From the NCBI GenBank assembly GCA_948470475.1, contig OX419346.1, positions 18,706,917 to 18,770,916 of the forward strand: a stretch of 64,000 bases of DNA. The letters run 5' to 3'. The notes below the pieces were generated by a model. The model had not been told where the DNA came from, did no database searches, and was given only the letters and a program-made list of their open reading frames with translations. Below, one piece after another: positions 37,301 through 49,300 of this stretch (position 1 is its first letter; each line of letters opens with the position of its first letter). Position numbers and translations under genes: made by a program. The DNA comes from Galaxea fascicularis. Lineage: Eukaryota > Cnidaria > Anthozoa > Scleractinia > Euphylliidae.

Positions 37301-40300
37301 AAACTGTGTCAGCTGCAATAAAGCAGTAGTTCTAAGGTACCTCCAAGTTAGAAGCAGTTAGCAGTTAATAAAATGGTGGTGGTTGTTGTTCTTGGTGATT
37401 TTTGATTATTAGCGCGCGTCACATGGTATTATTGGTCATTTGACGATTTTTTATTCGGTTTTCTTAGTACCGTATCCAAGCATATTGCTACTTTTCAGTT
37501 TAAGTTTATACCCATACAATTGTTACAACCAAACAACTCTGTTGGCAGGGTGCCATGCGCCAATTTAACTATACCGCATTGTTATACTTACACTGCACAT
37601 TAAGGTATGCAATGGAGTTGACCGTAACGTTCAATTCGTTATTTGCCAAGCACCAGTATTTTCCAGAGCTATTCCTCAACGCGGTAAAGCTCAATTCACT
37701 TCCTGTAGTCAAGGCCTCCCCATCCTTATACCACGTGATCTTCGGCACAGGGTTACCAGTGGCAGAGCAATGCAACGTAACGTGATCACTTACATTCACC
37801 GTCTGATTAATCGCTTTAGAAGTAAGTGTTGGCAAAACTGGAAAACAACATTTTTGAAATCAGTTTTTAGGGCTGGGTAGTAATTACAAAAAGATCTCTT
37901 TCACCATTTTGTCCTTTTGAGCAATTGTATATAGAGAACTTTCATTATGGGTTTTTAAAGATTTAAGTTAGTGTGCATTATTTGTTAGCATCCTGTGTTA
38001 ACAAGGCTAAACCGTTCTTATCACAGTCAACGGCATCATAACGTTTACACCTGTTTAAAGCATTGTGTTTTCAGTAGTACGCACACTTACACTGTACATC
38101 AAGATAAGCGCTCGCATTAGCAGTTGAACTGATCCCATTGTTCGCCGAACACCAGTATCTTCCTGACTGATTTCTGAAGGCTTCAAAGCTTAGTGTTTCT
38201 CCAATGCCCACAGTCCTCCCATCCTTCGTCCATGTTATCTGTGGAGTAGGGTTTCCTGTGGCAGTGCATCGGAATACCGCGTTATCTGTCTCTATGACTG
38301 TCTGGTTTGATGGGCTCGTTGTTAGGCTTGGAGCATCTGTAAAAAGAGGGAATTATTTCAGTGATTCACGCAATCAAGTTAAGCCGGTTGCCAATTTAAT
38401 CAGTGGGTACGAGCCAGTGAACTCGGAAAATGAATTATAAGCCATTCGCGGGTATATTGTTTTGATTCACTGGCAGCTTCAAAACAACCTTTGCCGACCA
38501 GTTGGCCCAGCTGCAATGGGTTCGACTGTCTAGCCCTCTCGAAGGAGGACGATAAACCGTAGGCCCCGTCTCACAACTCGTCTTATTTGATTCTGTGGAA
38601 CGTTAAAGAACCAGTAGGGACGTAACGAACCCGGGCTGTGACCACCCCTAGTGTTACAGTAAGTGGTCGGCTTGGCGTGATATCCCAAAAAAGGCTTATG
38701 GTGTATGAGGTCACACGCATAACAGTCATAAGTCAACGTGTAGATGTAGATGTAGCGTCACAATTAGGTGAATCAACCCTCTTCAAAGCTATCTGTTTGG
38801 TACTTACATTGAACATCAAGGAAAACACTTGCAGTGATCGGTGCGTCCAAACCGTTGTCTGCTGAACACATATATTCTCCAGAATTATTTCTGTGTGTTG
38901 CAAAACTCAGCGTGCCTCGCTCGCCCACCGTCTTTCCGTCTTTCGTCCACGTGATAGTTGGAGTTGGGTTGCCTGTGGCCTCACAATAAAATGCTACCAT
39001 GGCATCCTCGTGAAGCGTTTTGTTCCTTGGCATGATCGTGAATCTTGGTAGATCTGAAAATAAATTGTTACATGGCGTTGCAGTTCTCTTTTTCCTCGAT
39101 AAAACACGAGAGGGCAATGGCTAGTGACAAGAAGCACATCTTGGACGTCATGGCAACAAGCATTTCGTCTTTGCAGCTGGGCCATGTGATTCAATTTCGT
39201 ATGTATTTGTAGGTATGTGGTTTACAACACACCCTGGGTGCCAGAGGTTATTTTTTTTCGTTTTGAGGAGGGAAATTAGGCCAGGAGGCGCGAAACACCG
39301 AAAGGGAAAAAAATAAAAAGTACAAACCTCCGGTCGCACGAATACTCCACCTCATTTCCGTGCTGTGCTGTCGCCTGGGAGACCACACTTTTCTTAAGGC
39401 AACCAGAGTTGGTGTTTTATGTCGGCTCGGAAAACACACTTTTCGTAGGCCAATCACAATTGTTGTTTAATTTGAAGAACCCGTCAAGGAGCTAGGGCAA
39501 TTTCTGTCCCAATTTGATGATACGGAAACGAATTTCACGGCTCCTGCGATGTTTTTTCAACGGGACTCTGGAGCCAGGGTATTTATAACAATTAGATTAG
39601 ATTGTAAAGTTTTCTTTCTAAATGATTTAACAAGTGGTGCGAGTTTTGTCTTACAACCAATCACAGAGCGTAGCAACGTAAAACCACTCCCTTTTGATAC
39701 TCAGTTAAAAATCAGTATTCACGAGGAATATTTACTTGAAAAACTTCCCTCCCTTTCGAACATCTCGTTTCTTAAGGATCAGGCAACGATCAGGATGGGT
39801 TTAGGTTGAAAGTCACCCTTCAAGTTATTCTATTATTCAAGTTATAACCAGGGATACTTACAGTGCACATCAAGATTTGCACTCGTATTGATCGCTTCGC
39901 TGATGCCGTTGCTCACCGAACACCAGTATTTTCCATCGTGCTCCCTGTTCGCTTTAAACGTCAGCGTTTCTTCTGAACCCATAAGCTTTCCGTCTTGGAA
40001 CCACTGTATTGCTGGGGTTGGGTTTCCGGTGGCTAAGCAACGGAATGTTACATTGCCACCCTCCAGTACAATTTGGTCGACCGGGGTCTCGATTAAACTT
40101 GGAGGGACTGCAACAAAGCCAGATACGGAATTCAGGGAAAGGCGTGGACGATACAGTATTATTGATAGTTTCACCGAAATAATCATGGTTTAAAGGGGCG
40201 AGCATGCCCAGTGTCAAGTTCAGTTCTCATCATCATCGTTATTATTAGGAAGCTTTAGCAACGACGACAGCGAGCGCAACGAAAACGTCGTTTCAAAATA

Positions 40301-43300
40301 TAGCGTCTCGTTTTCGTAACGTTTTCGCGATTATTCCAATTTGTTTAACATGAAAAATGCTGGCGAGGTGTCCAGGGTCAAAATAGCTGTGAACAGCGTT
40401 AAAGCAAAGAAAAAGAAAGACGAAACCTGCCGTAACGCGCTCACGTTTTAAATTCTGGTCATTTGATGTTGTTGTTTTGCAGTGGACGGCGAAGAAATGT
40501 ACCAAAATGTAAAACGCACGTACAGAGCGATTGTATTTGCTCATTAAGCCTATTGTTTTGTGGCGTTCTCGTTGCCTTTGTCGTCTTCGTTGCTTAAGCT
40601 CCCTACCATTCCTCTTTCAGTTTTATCAGGGTTTAATTGATCTTTCCAGGTCTCTGTGGCTTGATAGTCCATGCGTTGAGCAGCGCAGAAGCAAGATATA
40701 TGGTGGTATTTCTGGTTTCTGCTTAAAGTGCACCTGACACCAAAATATGTTTTTTCCTACAATAAAACTTTGCACCTGTTAGAAACGGCCTTACTTACAC
40801 TGGACATTAAGAGTTGCGCTGGAATTGATAGCTTCACCCAGACCATTGTCCGCGGAACACCAGTACTCTCCAGAGAGGTTTCTCTGGCCTCCAAAACTCA
40901 ATGTTTCCCCGTTACCGATATAATTCCCATCTTTAATCCATGTTATCTTCGGCGCAGGATTACCAATCGCAGAACAACGGAATTCCAGTTGTTCGTTTTC
41001 CGTGACTGTCTGATCAGACGGCTTAGTGATGAAACTCGGTCGATCTATAGATAAAAAAATGATACGTAAACAAATATTCGAGCTTGACCGAGTCTTCAGT
41101 TTTAGTAATGAGGCTTATTAGCAACGTGATCACATTGATAAATAAGTTGCCTAAAAATAATTTGTACAGTCCAAATGTAAGATCCTATAACAAAAATGGT
41201 CGACGACTTAATGTTAATATTATCACATTTGATATTATTAATAATGATAGCCATAACAATAATGATAATGCAGAGTTGTCCACAACAATTTAATTAGAAG
41301 GAGAAGTTAAGAAAGAAGACGGCACTGAGGGAGTAACAACGCCATTTTCTCTACATTTTCTCTTTTTTGTAGCTGGCGATATCGCTGCTCGCCGATAACG
41401 ATATCGCTCGCTCGCCGATAACAATATTGATGACGATAACGATATTGGCAACGATAATAATAACGATACCGACACCAATAACGATAGCGATATTGATAAT
41501 GATAACGATATTGATAACGATAACGATAACGATAACGATAATGATAATGATAACAACAAATTTATTCACGTGCGAAGTGGGTCCCAACTTAGTAAGGACA
41601 ATGCACTGTCAGTTAAAATCCTGAAAATCTAAAATGGAAGCCTCATATTTTCAATCACTTCTCTTCTTTAAAATTCAGTTAACACCTGGGGCGCTTTCCA
41701 TTTACACGGAAAACCCGGAAATTCTGGTTGGAAAATCAAATGGTACATACCATTCCATATGGAGCGTTTCAGAAATAATGGACCATCGGCTCAATCAATG
41801 CACTTTTTCTGTTCTTTCTTAGCTTCCCAACTGACACTAGTACATTTTGTGGCTTATCCATTTTGTATTTGAACAAGCTGCAGCCTTGAATATTTAAACC
41901 TAAAATTTCTACCCGGATGGATCCTGTAAATGGAAAGCGCCCCAGACTTGTCTTATTTGGACTTAATTTGAGAAGCTATTTTCTAGAGAGACAATTATCT
42001 GCAAAAATCTACTCACACTGCACATCAAGATGGGCGCTGGCATTAACAGTGACACCCACACCATTGCCTGCAGAACACCAATATTGCCCAGAGTGATTCC
42101 TGTCAGCTTCAAAGGCCAGTGTCTCTCCTGACACCACAGGCTCTCCACCTTTTAGCCAAACAATCACCGGACTTGGGTTTCCAGTGGCTGAACAATGGAA
42201 TGTCACATTGTCACCCTCCATGACGGTTTGGTTGGTTGGAAGTGCGAGTAAACTTGGTGGAACTGTTGATTAAATAATGCTGCGTTATTTGGACACTGAT
42301 CATGATGAAGTGGACAAACCATAACGTCATTTATCTGGTTATGGCCGCTTTCTAACTAAGTGCGAGACCATCATCTGTACTGTAAGGCGCGCAACAATCC
42401 ATTATTTTTACTGATTTTGGAATTTGGAGCTTTTCGCTCCATAGCTTTGTTTGCTGACGGAACCAAGATTCTCATTTTGATTACCTCACGTTTCACATTT
42501 TCGCTTATCTCTTCAACAGACCTTCCCGAAGAGGATAGATTCCAATTCATTTTATTGCACGAACGTGCAACTAATTTAGTGGATACGTTCATACTCACAC
42601 TGCACATCGAGGTTAATGCTCACAGGCGTAGTCGAATTGAAGCCATTGTCTGCTGTACACCAATATCTTCCAGAATGATTTCTTTTCGTCACAAAGCTGA
42701 GTGTTTCTTCCGTCCCCACAGTGTTCCCATCTTTATGCCACGTTACACCGGGTCTTGGGTTACCGGTGGCATTGCAGTGGAGTGTTACTGTGGCACCTTC
42801 GATTACAGTTGTGTCTTCTGGTTTTGAAGCTAATTCTGGCGCATCTGCAAAAAATAAGCAGTCAAGTAAACTTCATATTGTTTAGACCCACACGGCGGTT
42901 AGACTCTGCGTGGTAACTAGGAAGGTGCCGGCAAATCGTTTGGACTAAAGTGTCAATATCGAGAAAGGATTGAGGGTCCATGCAGCTATCAGAACAACTC
43001 ACAGGATTGGCTGAGAAAACAATAGAGAAACAACAGAAACAATGGACCCTAGTCCCGAAACAATGGAGCTGCCTGTTAATAAGACCCAATGAAATAAGAA
43101 GATACTGAGAGGTGGGTGGCATCTAAAAGGATTTCATATCACTTTACAGTCATAGTTTCAGACGTGGTCGCTTTGGGCGTAAATAGTCAAACAAACAGAC
43201 AAACACAATTTGAACTATGAAATAACATCTTAATATTTGTATGAACATGAAATTCCACTCATACTTACACTGCACGTCAAGATGAAAACGAGCCTTTATT

Positions 43301-46300
43301 GCTTCACCTAAGCCATTGTAAGCCAAACACAAGTATTGACCAGTTTTATTCCTGAGCGCCTCAAGTATCAGAGTATTTCCTTCTCCCACAGTCATCCCAT
43401 CTTTCATCCATTTTATCTCTGGTACGGGGTTTCCTGTGGCTTCACAATTCAATGTGGCTTTCTCATACTCAGCGACTGTCTGGTTTTCAGGCCTTCTGGT
43501 AAAACTCGGTGGATCTGAAATCACGAGGACCGCCATACCGTTAGGCTGACAATCGTATTTATTTCATTTTGTTGTTTGCTTGCTTACTTCGCTTTGGAGA
43601 GACATAACGCAAGTTTGGGAAGTTTGAAAGACAATTATTTTAGCCAACTTGAGATTTTTTCAGGTATGCGGTTCCATAATTAATAAATTTTCCTCCCCTT
43701 GAAAAAAAATCATCTGAAGTGTTCAAACTGTGTCAGCTGCAATAAAGCAGTAGTTTAAAGGTACTTCAAAGTTCGAAGCAGTTAGCAGTTAATAAAATCG
43801 TGGTGGTTGTTGTTCTTGGTGATTTTTTATTATTAGCGCGCGTCACATGGTATTATTGGTCATTTGACGATTTTTTTATTCGGTTTTCGTAGTAACGTAT
43901 CTAAGCATATTGTTACTTTTCAGTTTAAACCCATACAATTGTTACAACCAAACAATTCCGTTGGCAGAGTGCCATGCGCCAAATTAACTATACCGCATTA
44001 TCATACTTACACTGCACATTAAGGTATGCAATGGAGTTGACCGTAACGTTCAATTTGTTATTTGCCAAGCACCAGTATTTTCCAGAGCTATTCCTCAACG
44101 CGGTAAAACTCAATTCACTTCCTGTAGTCAAGACCTCCCCATCCTTATACCACGTGATCTTCGGCACAGGGTTACCAGTGGCAGAGCAATGCAACGTAAC
44201 GTGATCACTTACATTCACCGTCTGATTGATCGCTTTGGTAGTAAGTGTTGGCAAAACTGAAAAACAACATTTTTGAGATCAGTTTTTAGGGCTGGGTAGT
44301 AATTACAAAAAGATCTCTTTCACCATTTTGTCCTTTTGAGCAATTGTAAATAGAAAACTTTCATCATGGGTTTTTAAAGATTTAAGTTAGTGTGTATTAT
44401 TTGTTACCATCCTGTGTTAACAAGGCTAAACCCTTCTTATCACAGTCAACGGCATCATAACGTTTACATCTGTTTAAAGCATTGTGTTTTCAGTAGTACG
44501 CACACTTACACTGTACATCAAGATAAGCGCTCGCATCAGCAGTTGAACTGATCCCATTGTTCGCCGAACACCAGTATCTTCCTGACTGATTTCTGAAGGC
44601 TTCAAAGCTTAGTGTTTCTGCAGTGCCCACAGTCCTCCCATCCTTAGTCCATGTTATCTGTGGAGTAGGGTTTCCTGTGGCAGTGCATCGGAATACCGCG
44701 TTATCTGTCTCTATGACTGTCTGGTTTGATGGGCTCGTTGTTAGGCTTGGAGCATCTGTAAAAAGAGGAAATTATTTCAGTGATTCAGGCAATCAAGTTA
44801 AGCCGGTTACCAGTTAAATCAGTGGGTATGAGCCAGTGAACTCGGGAAATGAATTATAAGCCATTCGCGGGTATACTGTTTTGATTCACTGGCAGCTTTA
44901 AAACAGCCTTTGCCGACCAGTTGGCTCAGCTGCAATGGGTTAGACTGTCTAGTCTTCTCGGAGGAGGACGATAAACCGTAGGACCCGTCTCACAACTCGT
45001 CTTATTTGATTCTGTGGGACGTTAAAGAACCAGGAGGGACCTAACGAACCCTGGCTGTGACCACCCCTAGTGTTACTCTTCTGATCTGTTCGATTCAGTA
45101 AGTGGTCGGCTTGGCGTGATATCCCAGAAAAGGCTTATGGTGTATGAGGTCACACGCATAACAGCCATAAGTCAACGTGTAGATGTAGATGTAGGGTAAC
45201 AATTAGGTGAATCAACCCTCTTCAAAGCTATCTGTTTGGTACTTACATTGAACATCAAGGAAAACACTTGCAGTGATCGGTGCGTCCAAACCGTTGTCTG
45301 CTGAACACATATATTCTCCAGAATCATTTCTGTGTGTTGCAAAACTTAGCGTGCCTTCCTCGCCCACCGTCTTTCCGTCTTTCGTCCACGTGATAGTTGG
45401 AGTTGGGTTGCCTGTGGCCTCACAATTTAATGCTACCATGGCATCCTCGTGAAGCGTTTTGTTGCTTGGCACGACCGTGAATCTTGGTAGATCTGTAGAT
45501 AAATTATAACATGGCGTTGCAGTTCTCTTTGTCCTCGATAAAAGACGAGAGAGCAATGGCTAGTGACAAGAAGCACATCTTGGACTTCATGGCAACAAGC
45601 ATTTCGTCTTTGCGGCTGGACCATGTGTTTCAATTTGGTATGTATTTGTAGGTATGTGGTTTACATCATACCCAGGGTGCCAGAGGTTATTTTTTTCGTT
45701 TCGCCGGAGGAGGGAAATTAGGCCACGAGGCGCGAAACACCGAAAGGGGAAAAAAAAGAAATACCTCCGGTCGCACGAACACTCTACCTCATTTCCATGC
45801 TGTGCTGTCGCCTGGGAGACCACGCTTTTCTTAAGCCAACCAGAGTACTTTTCTGATTTCGGTTCAGAAAACACACTTTTAGTAAGCCAATCACAATTGT
45901 TGTTTAATTTGAAGAACCCGTCAAGGAACTAGGGTGATTTCTGTCCCAACTTGATGATACGGAAACGAATTTCCCGTCTATCGCCTTCCATTTTGGTTTC
46001 CAGGGATATTTGTGTTTTCAGCGGGCCCCTAGAGCCAGGGTATTTATAACAACTAGATTAGATTGTAAAGTTTTGTTTCTAAATGATTGTACAGGTGGCG
46101 CGAGTTTTCTCCTACAACCAATCACAGAGCGTAGCAAAGTAGAACCAGTCCCTTTTGACACTCAGTTAAAAATCAGTATTCACGAGGAATAGTTACTTGA
46201 AAAACTTCCCTCCCTTTCGAACTTCCCGTTTCTTAAGGATCAGGCAACGATCAGGATGGGTTTAGGTTGAAAGTCACCCTTCAAGTTATTCTATTATTCA

Positions 46301-49300
46301 AGTTATAACCAGGGATACTTACAGTGCACATCAAGATTTGCACTCGTATTGATCGCTTCGCTGATGCCGTTGCTCACCGAACACCAGTATTTTCCATCGT
46401 GCTCCCTGTTCGCTTTAAACGTCAGCGCTTCTCCTGAGCCCATAAGCTCTCCGTCTTGGAACCACTGTATTGCTGGGGTTGGGTTTCCGGTGGCTAAGCA
46501 ACGGAATGTTACATTGCCACCCTCCAGTACAATTTGGTCGACCGGGGTCTCGATGAAACTTGGAGGGACTGCAACAAAGCCAGATATGGAATTCAGGGAA
46601 AGGCGTGGACGATACAGTATTATTGATAGTTTCACCGAAATAATCATGGTTTAAAGGGGCGTGCATGCCCAGTGTCAAGTTCAGTTCACATCATCATCGT
46701 TATTATTAGGAAGCTTAAGCAACGACGACAGCGACCGCAAGGAAAACGTCATTTCAAAATATAAGGTCTCGTTTTCGTAACGTTTTCGCGATTATTCCAA
46801 TTTGTTTAACATGAAAAATGCTGCCGAGCTGTCTAGGATCAAAATAGTTGTGAACAGCGTTAAAGCAAAGGAAAAGAAAGAAGAAACCTGCTGTAACGCG
46901 CTCACGTTTTAAACTCTGGTCATTTGACGTTGTTCTTTTGCAGAGGACGGCGACGAAATGTACCAAAATGTAAAACGCACGTACAGAGCGATTGTATTTG
47001 CTCATTAAGCCTATTGTTTTGTGGCGTTCTAGTTGCCTTTACCATCTTCGTTGCTTAAGCTCCCTACCATTCCTCCATTAAGACGTGCTGTTTTAGTTGC
47101 TCAGTGTTATCAGGGTTTAATTGTTCTTTCCAGGTCTCTGTGGCTTGATGGTCCATACGTTGAGCAGCGCAGAAGCAAGATATATGGTAATATTTCTGGT
47201 TTCTGCCTTAAAGTGCACTGACACCAAAATATGTTTTTTCCTACAATAAAACTTTGCACTTGTTAGAAACGGCCTTACTTACACTGGACATCAAGAGTTG
47301 CGCTGGAATTGATAGCTTCACCCAGACCATTGTCCGCGGAACACCAGTACTCTCCAGAGAGGTTTCTCTGGCCTCCAAAACTCAATGTTTCCCCGTTACC
47401 GACATAATTCCCATCTTTAATCCATGTTATCTTCGGCGCAGGATTACCAATCGCAGAACAACGGAATTCCAGTTGTTCGTTTTCCGTGACTGTCTGATCA
47501 GACGGCTTAGTGATGAAACTCGGTGGATCTATAGATAAAAAAAATGATACGTAAACAAATATTCGAGCTTGACCGAGTCTTCAGTTTTAGTAATGAGGCT
47601 TATTAGTAACGTGATCACATTGATAAATAAGTTGCCTAAAAATAATTTGTACAGTGCAAATGTAAGATCCTATAACAAAAATGGTCGACGACTTAATGTT
47701 AATATTATCACATTTGATAGTATTAATAATAATAGCCATAACAATAACAATAATGATAATGCAGAGTTGTCCACAACAACTTAATTAGAAGGAGAAGTTA
47801 AGAAAGAAGACGGCACTGAGGGAGTAACAACGCCATTTTTCTCTACATTTTCTCTTTTTTGTAGCTGGCGATATCGCCGCTCGCCGATAACGATATCGCT
47901 CGCTCGCCGATAACAATATTGATGACGATAACGATATTGGCAACGATAATAATAACGATACCGATATTGATAATGATAACGATATTGATAACGATAACGA
48001 TAATGATAATGATAACAACAAATTTTTTCACGTGCGAAGTGGGTCCCAACTCAGTAAGGACAATGCACTGTCAGTTAAAATCCTGAAAATCTAAAACGGA
48101 AGCCTCATATTTTCAATCACTTTTCTTCTTTAAAATTCAGTTAAAACCAGACTTGTCTTATTTGGACTTAATTTGAGAAGCTATTTTCTAGAGAGACAAT
48201 TATCTGCAAAAATCTACTCACACTGCACATCAATATGGGCGCTGGCATTAACAGGGACACCCACACCATTGCTTGCAGAACACCAATATTGCCCAGAGTA
48301 ATTCCTGTCAGCTTCAAAGGCCAGTGTCTCTCCTGACCCCACAGGCTCTCCACCTTTAAGCCAAGCAATCACCGGACTTGGGTTTCCAGTGGCTGAACAA
48401 TGGAATGTCACATTGTCACCCTCCATGACGGTTTGGTTGGTTGGAAGGGCGAGTAAACTTGGTTGAACTGTTGATTAAATAATACTGCGTTATTTGGACA
48501 CTGATCATGATGAAGTGGACAAACCATAACGTCATTTATCTGTTTATAGCCACTTTCTAACTAGGTGCAAGACCATTATCTGCACTGTAAGACGTGCAAC
48601 AATCCATTATTTTTAGTGATTTTGGAATTTGGAGCTTTTCGCTCCATAGCTTTGTTTGCTCACGGAGCCAAGATTCTCATTTTGATTACTTCACGTTTCA
48701 CATTTTCGCTTGTCTCTTCCAGAGACCTTCCCGAAGAGGATAGATTCCAATTCATTCTATTGCACGAACGTGCAACTAATTTAGTGGATACGTTCATACT
48801 CACACTGCACATCGAGGTTGATGCTCACAGACGCAGTCGAATTGAAGCCATTGTCTGCTGTACACCAATATTTTCCAGAATGATTTTTTTTCGTCACAAA
48901 GCTTAGTGTTTCTTCCCTCCCCACAGTGTTCCCATCTTTATGCCACGTTACATCGGGTCTTGGGTGACCGGTGGCATTGCAGTGGAGTGTTACTGTGGCA
49001 CCTTCGATTACAGTTGTGTCTTGTGGTTTTGAAGCTAATTCTGGCGCATCTGCAAAAAATAAGCAATCAAGTACACTTCAGATCGTTTAGGAAATTCATT
49101 TTAAAAGACTCAGGCGGTGGTAAGACTCTGCGTGGTAACTAGAAAGGTGTCGGCGAATCGTTTGGGCCAAATAACACAAATTTATTCTGGATCTTTATTC
49201 CGTCTTCAAAGTACTAGCATAAATGGCTATGTAATCTACATACTCAAGCACCTCTTCCTCGAAGTTGACTTGACCAGCACTTGTACTATAGAAGGCACTA

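Larger units (their letters stand above)
36541..42948. repeat. Segmental duplication 2, left copy (array repeats 19-12)
   Basis: 6,408 bp carrying eight Ig exons and all introns, followed immediately by the second copy. Both copies open AGTGTCAATATCGAGAAAGG and both close at ...AATCGTTTGG(A/G)C(T/C)AAA. Strong intron similarity implies a fairly recent event. A 258-bp MITE at 41687 is specific to this copy. Confidence 0.93.
42949..49171. repeat. Segmental duplication 2, right copy (array repeats 11-4)
   Basis: Head-to-tail second copy of 36541-42948, about 6.2 kb, shorter mainly because it lacks the 258-bp MITE. All eight Ig exons are open with intact splice sites. Confidence 0.93.
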
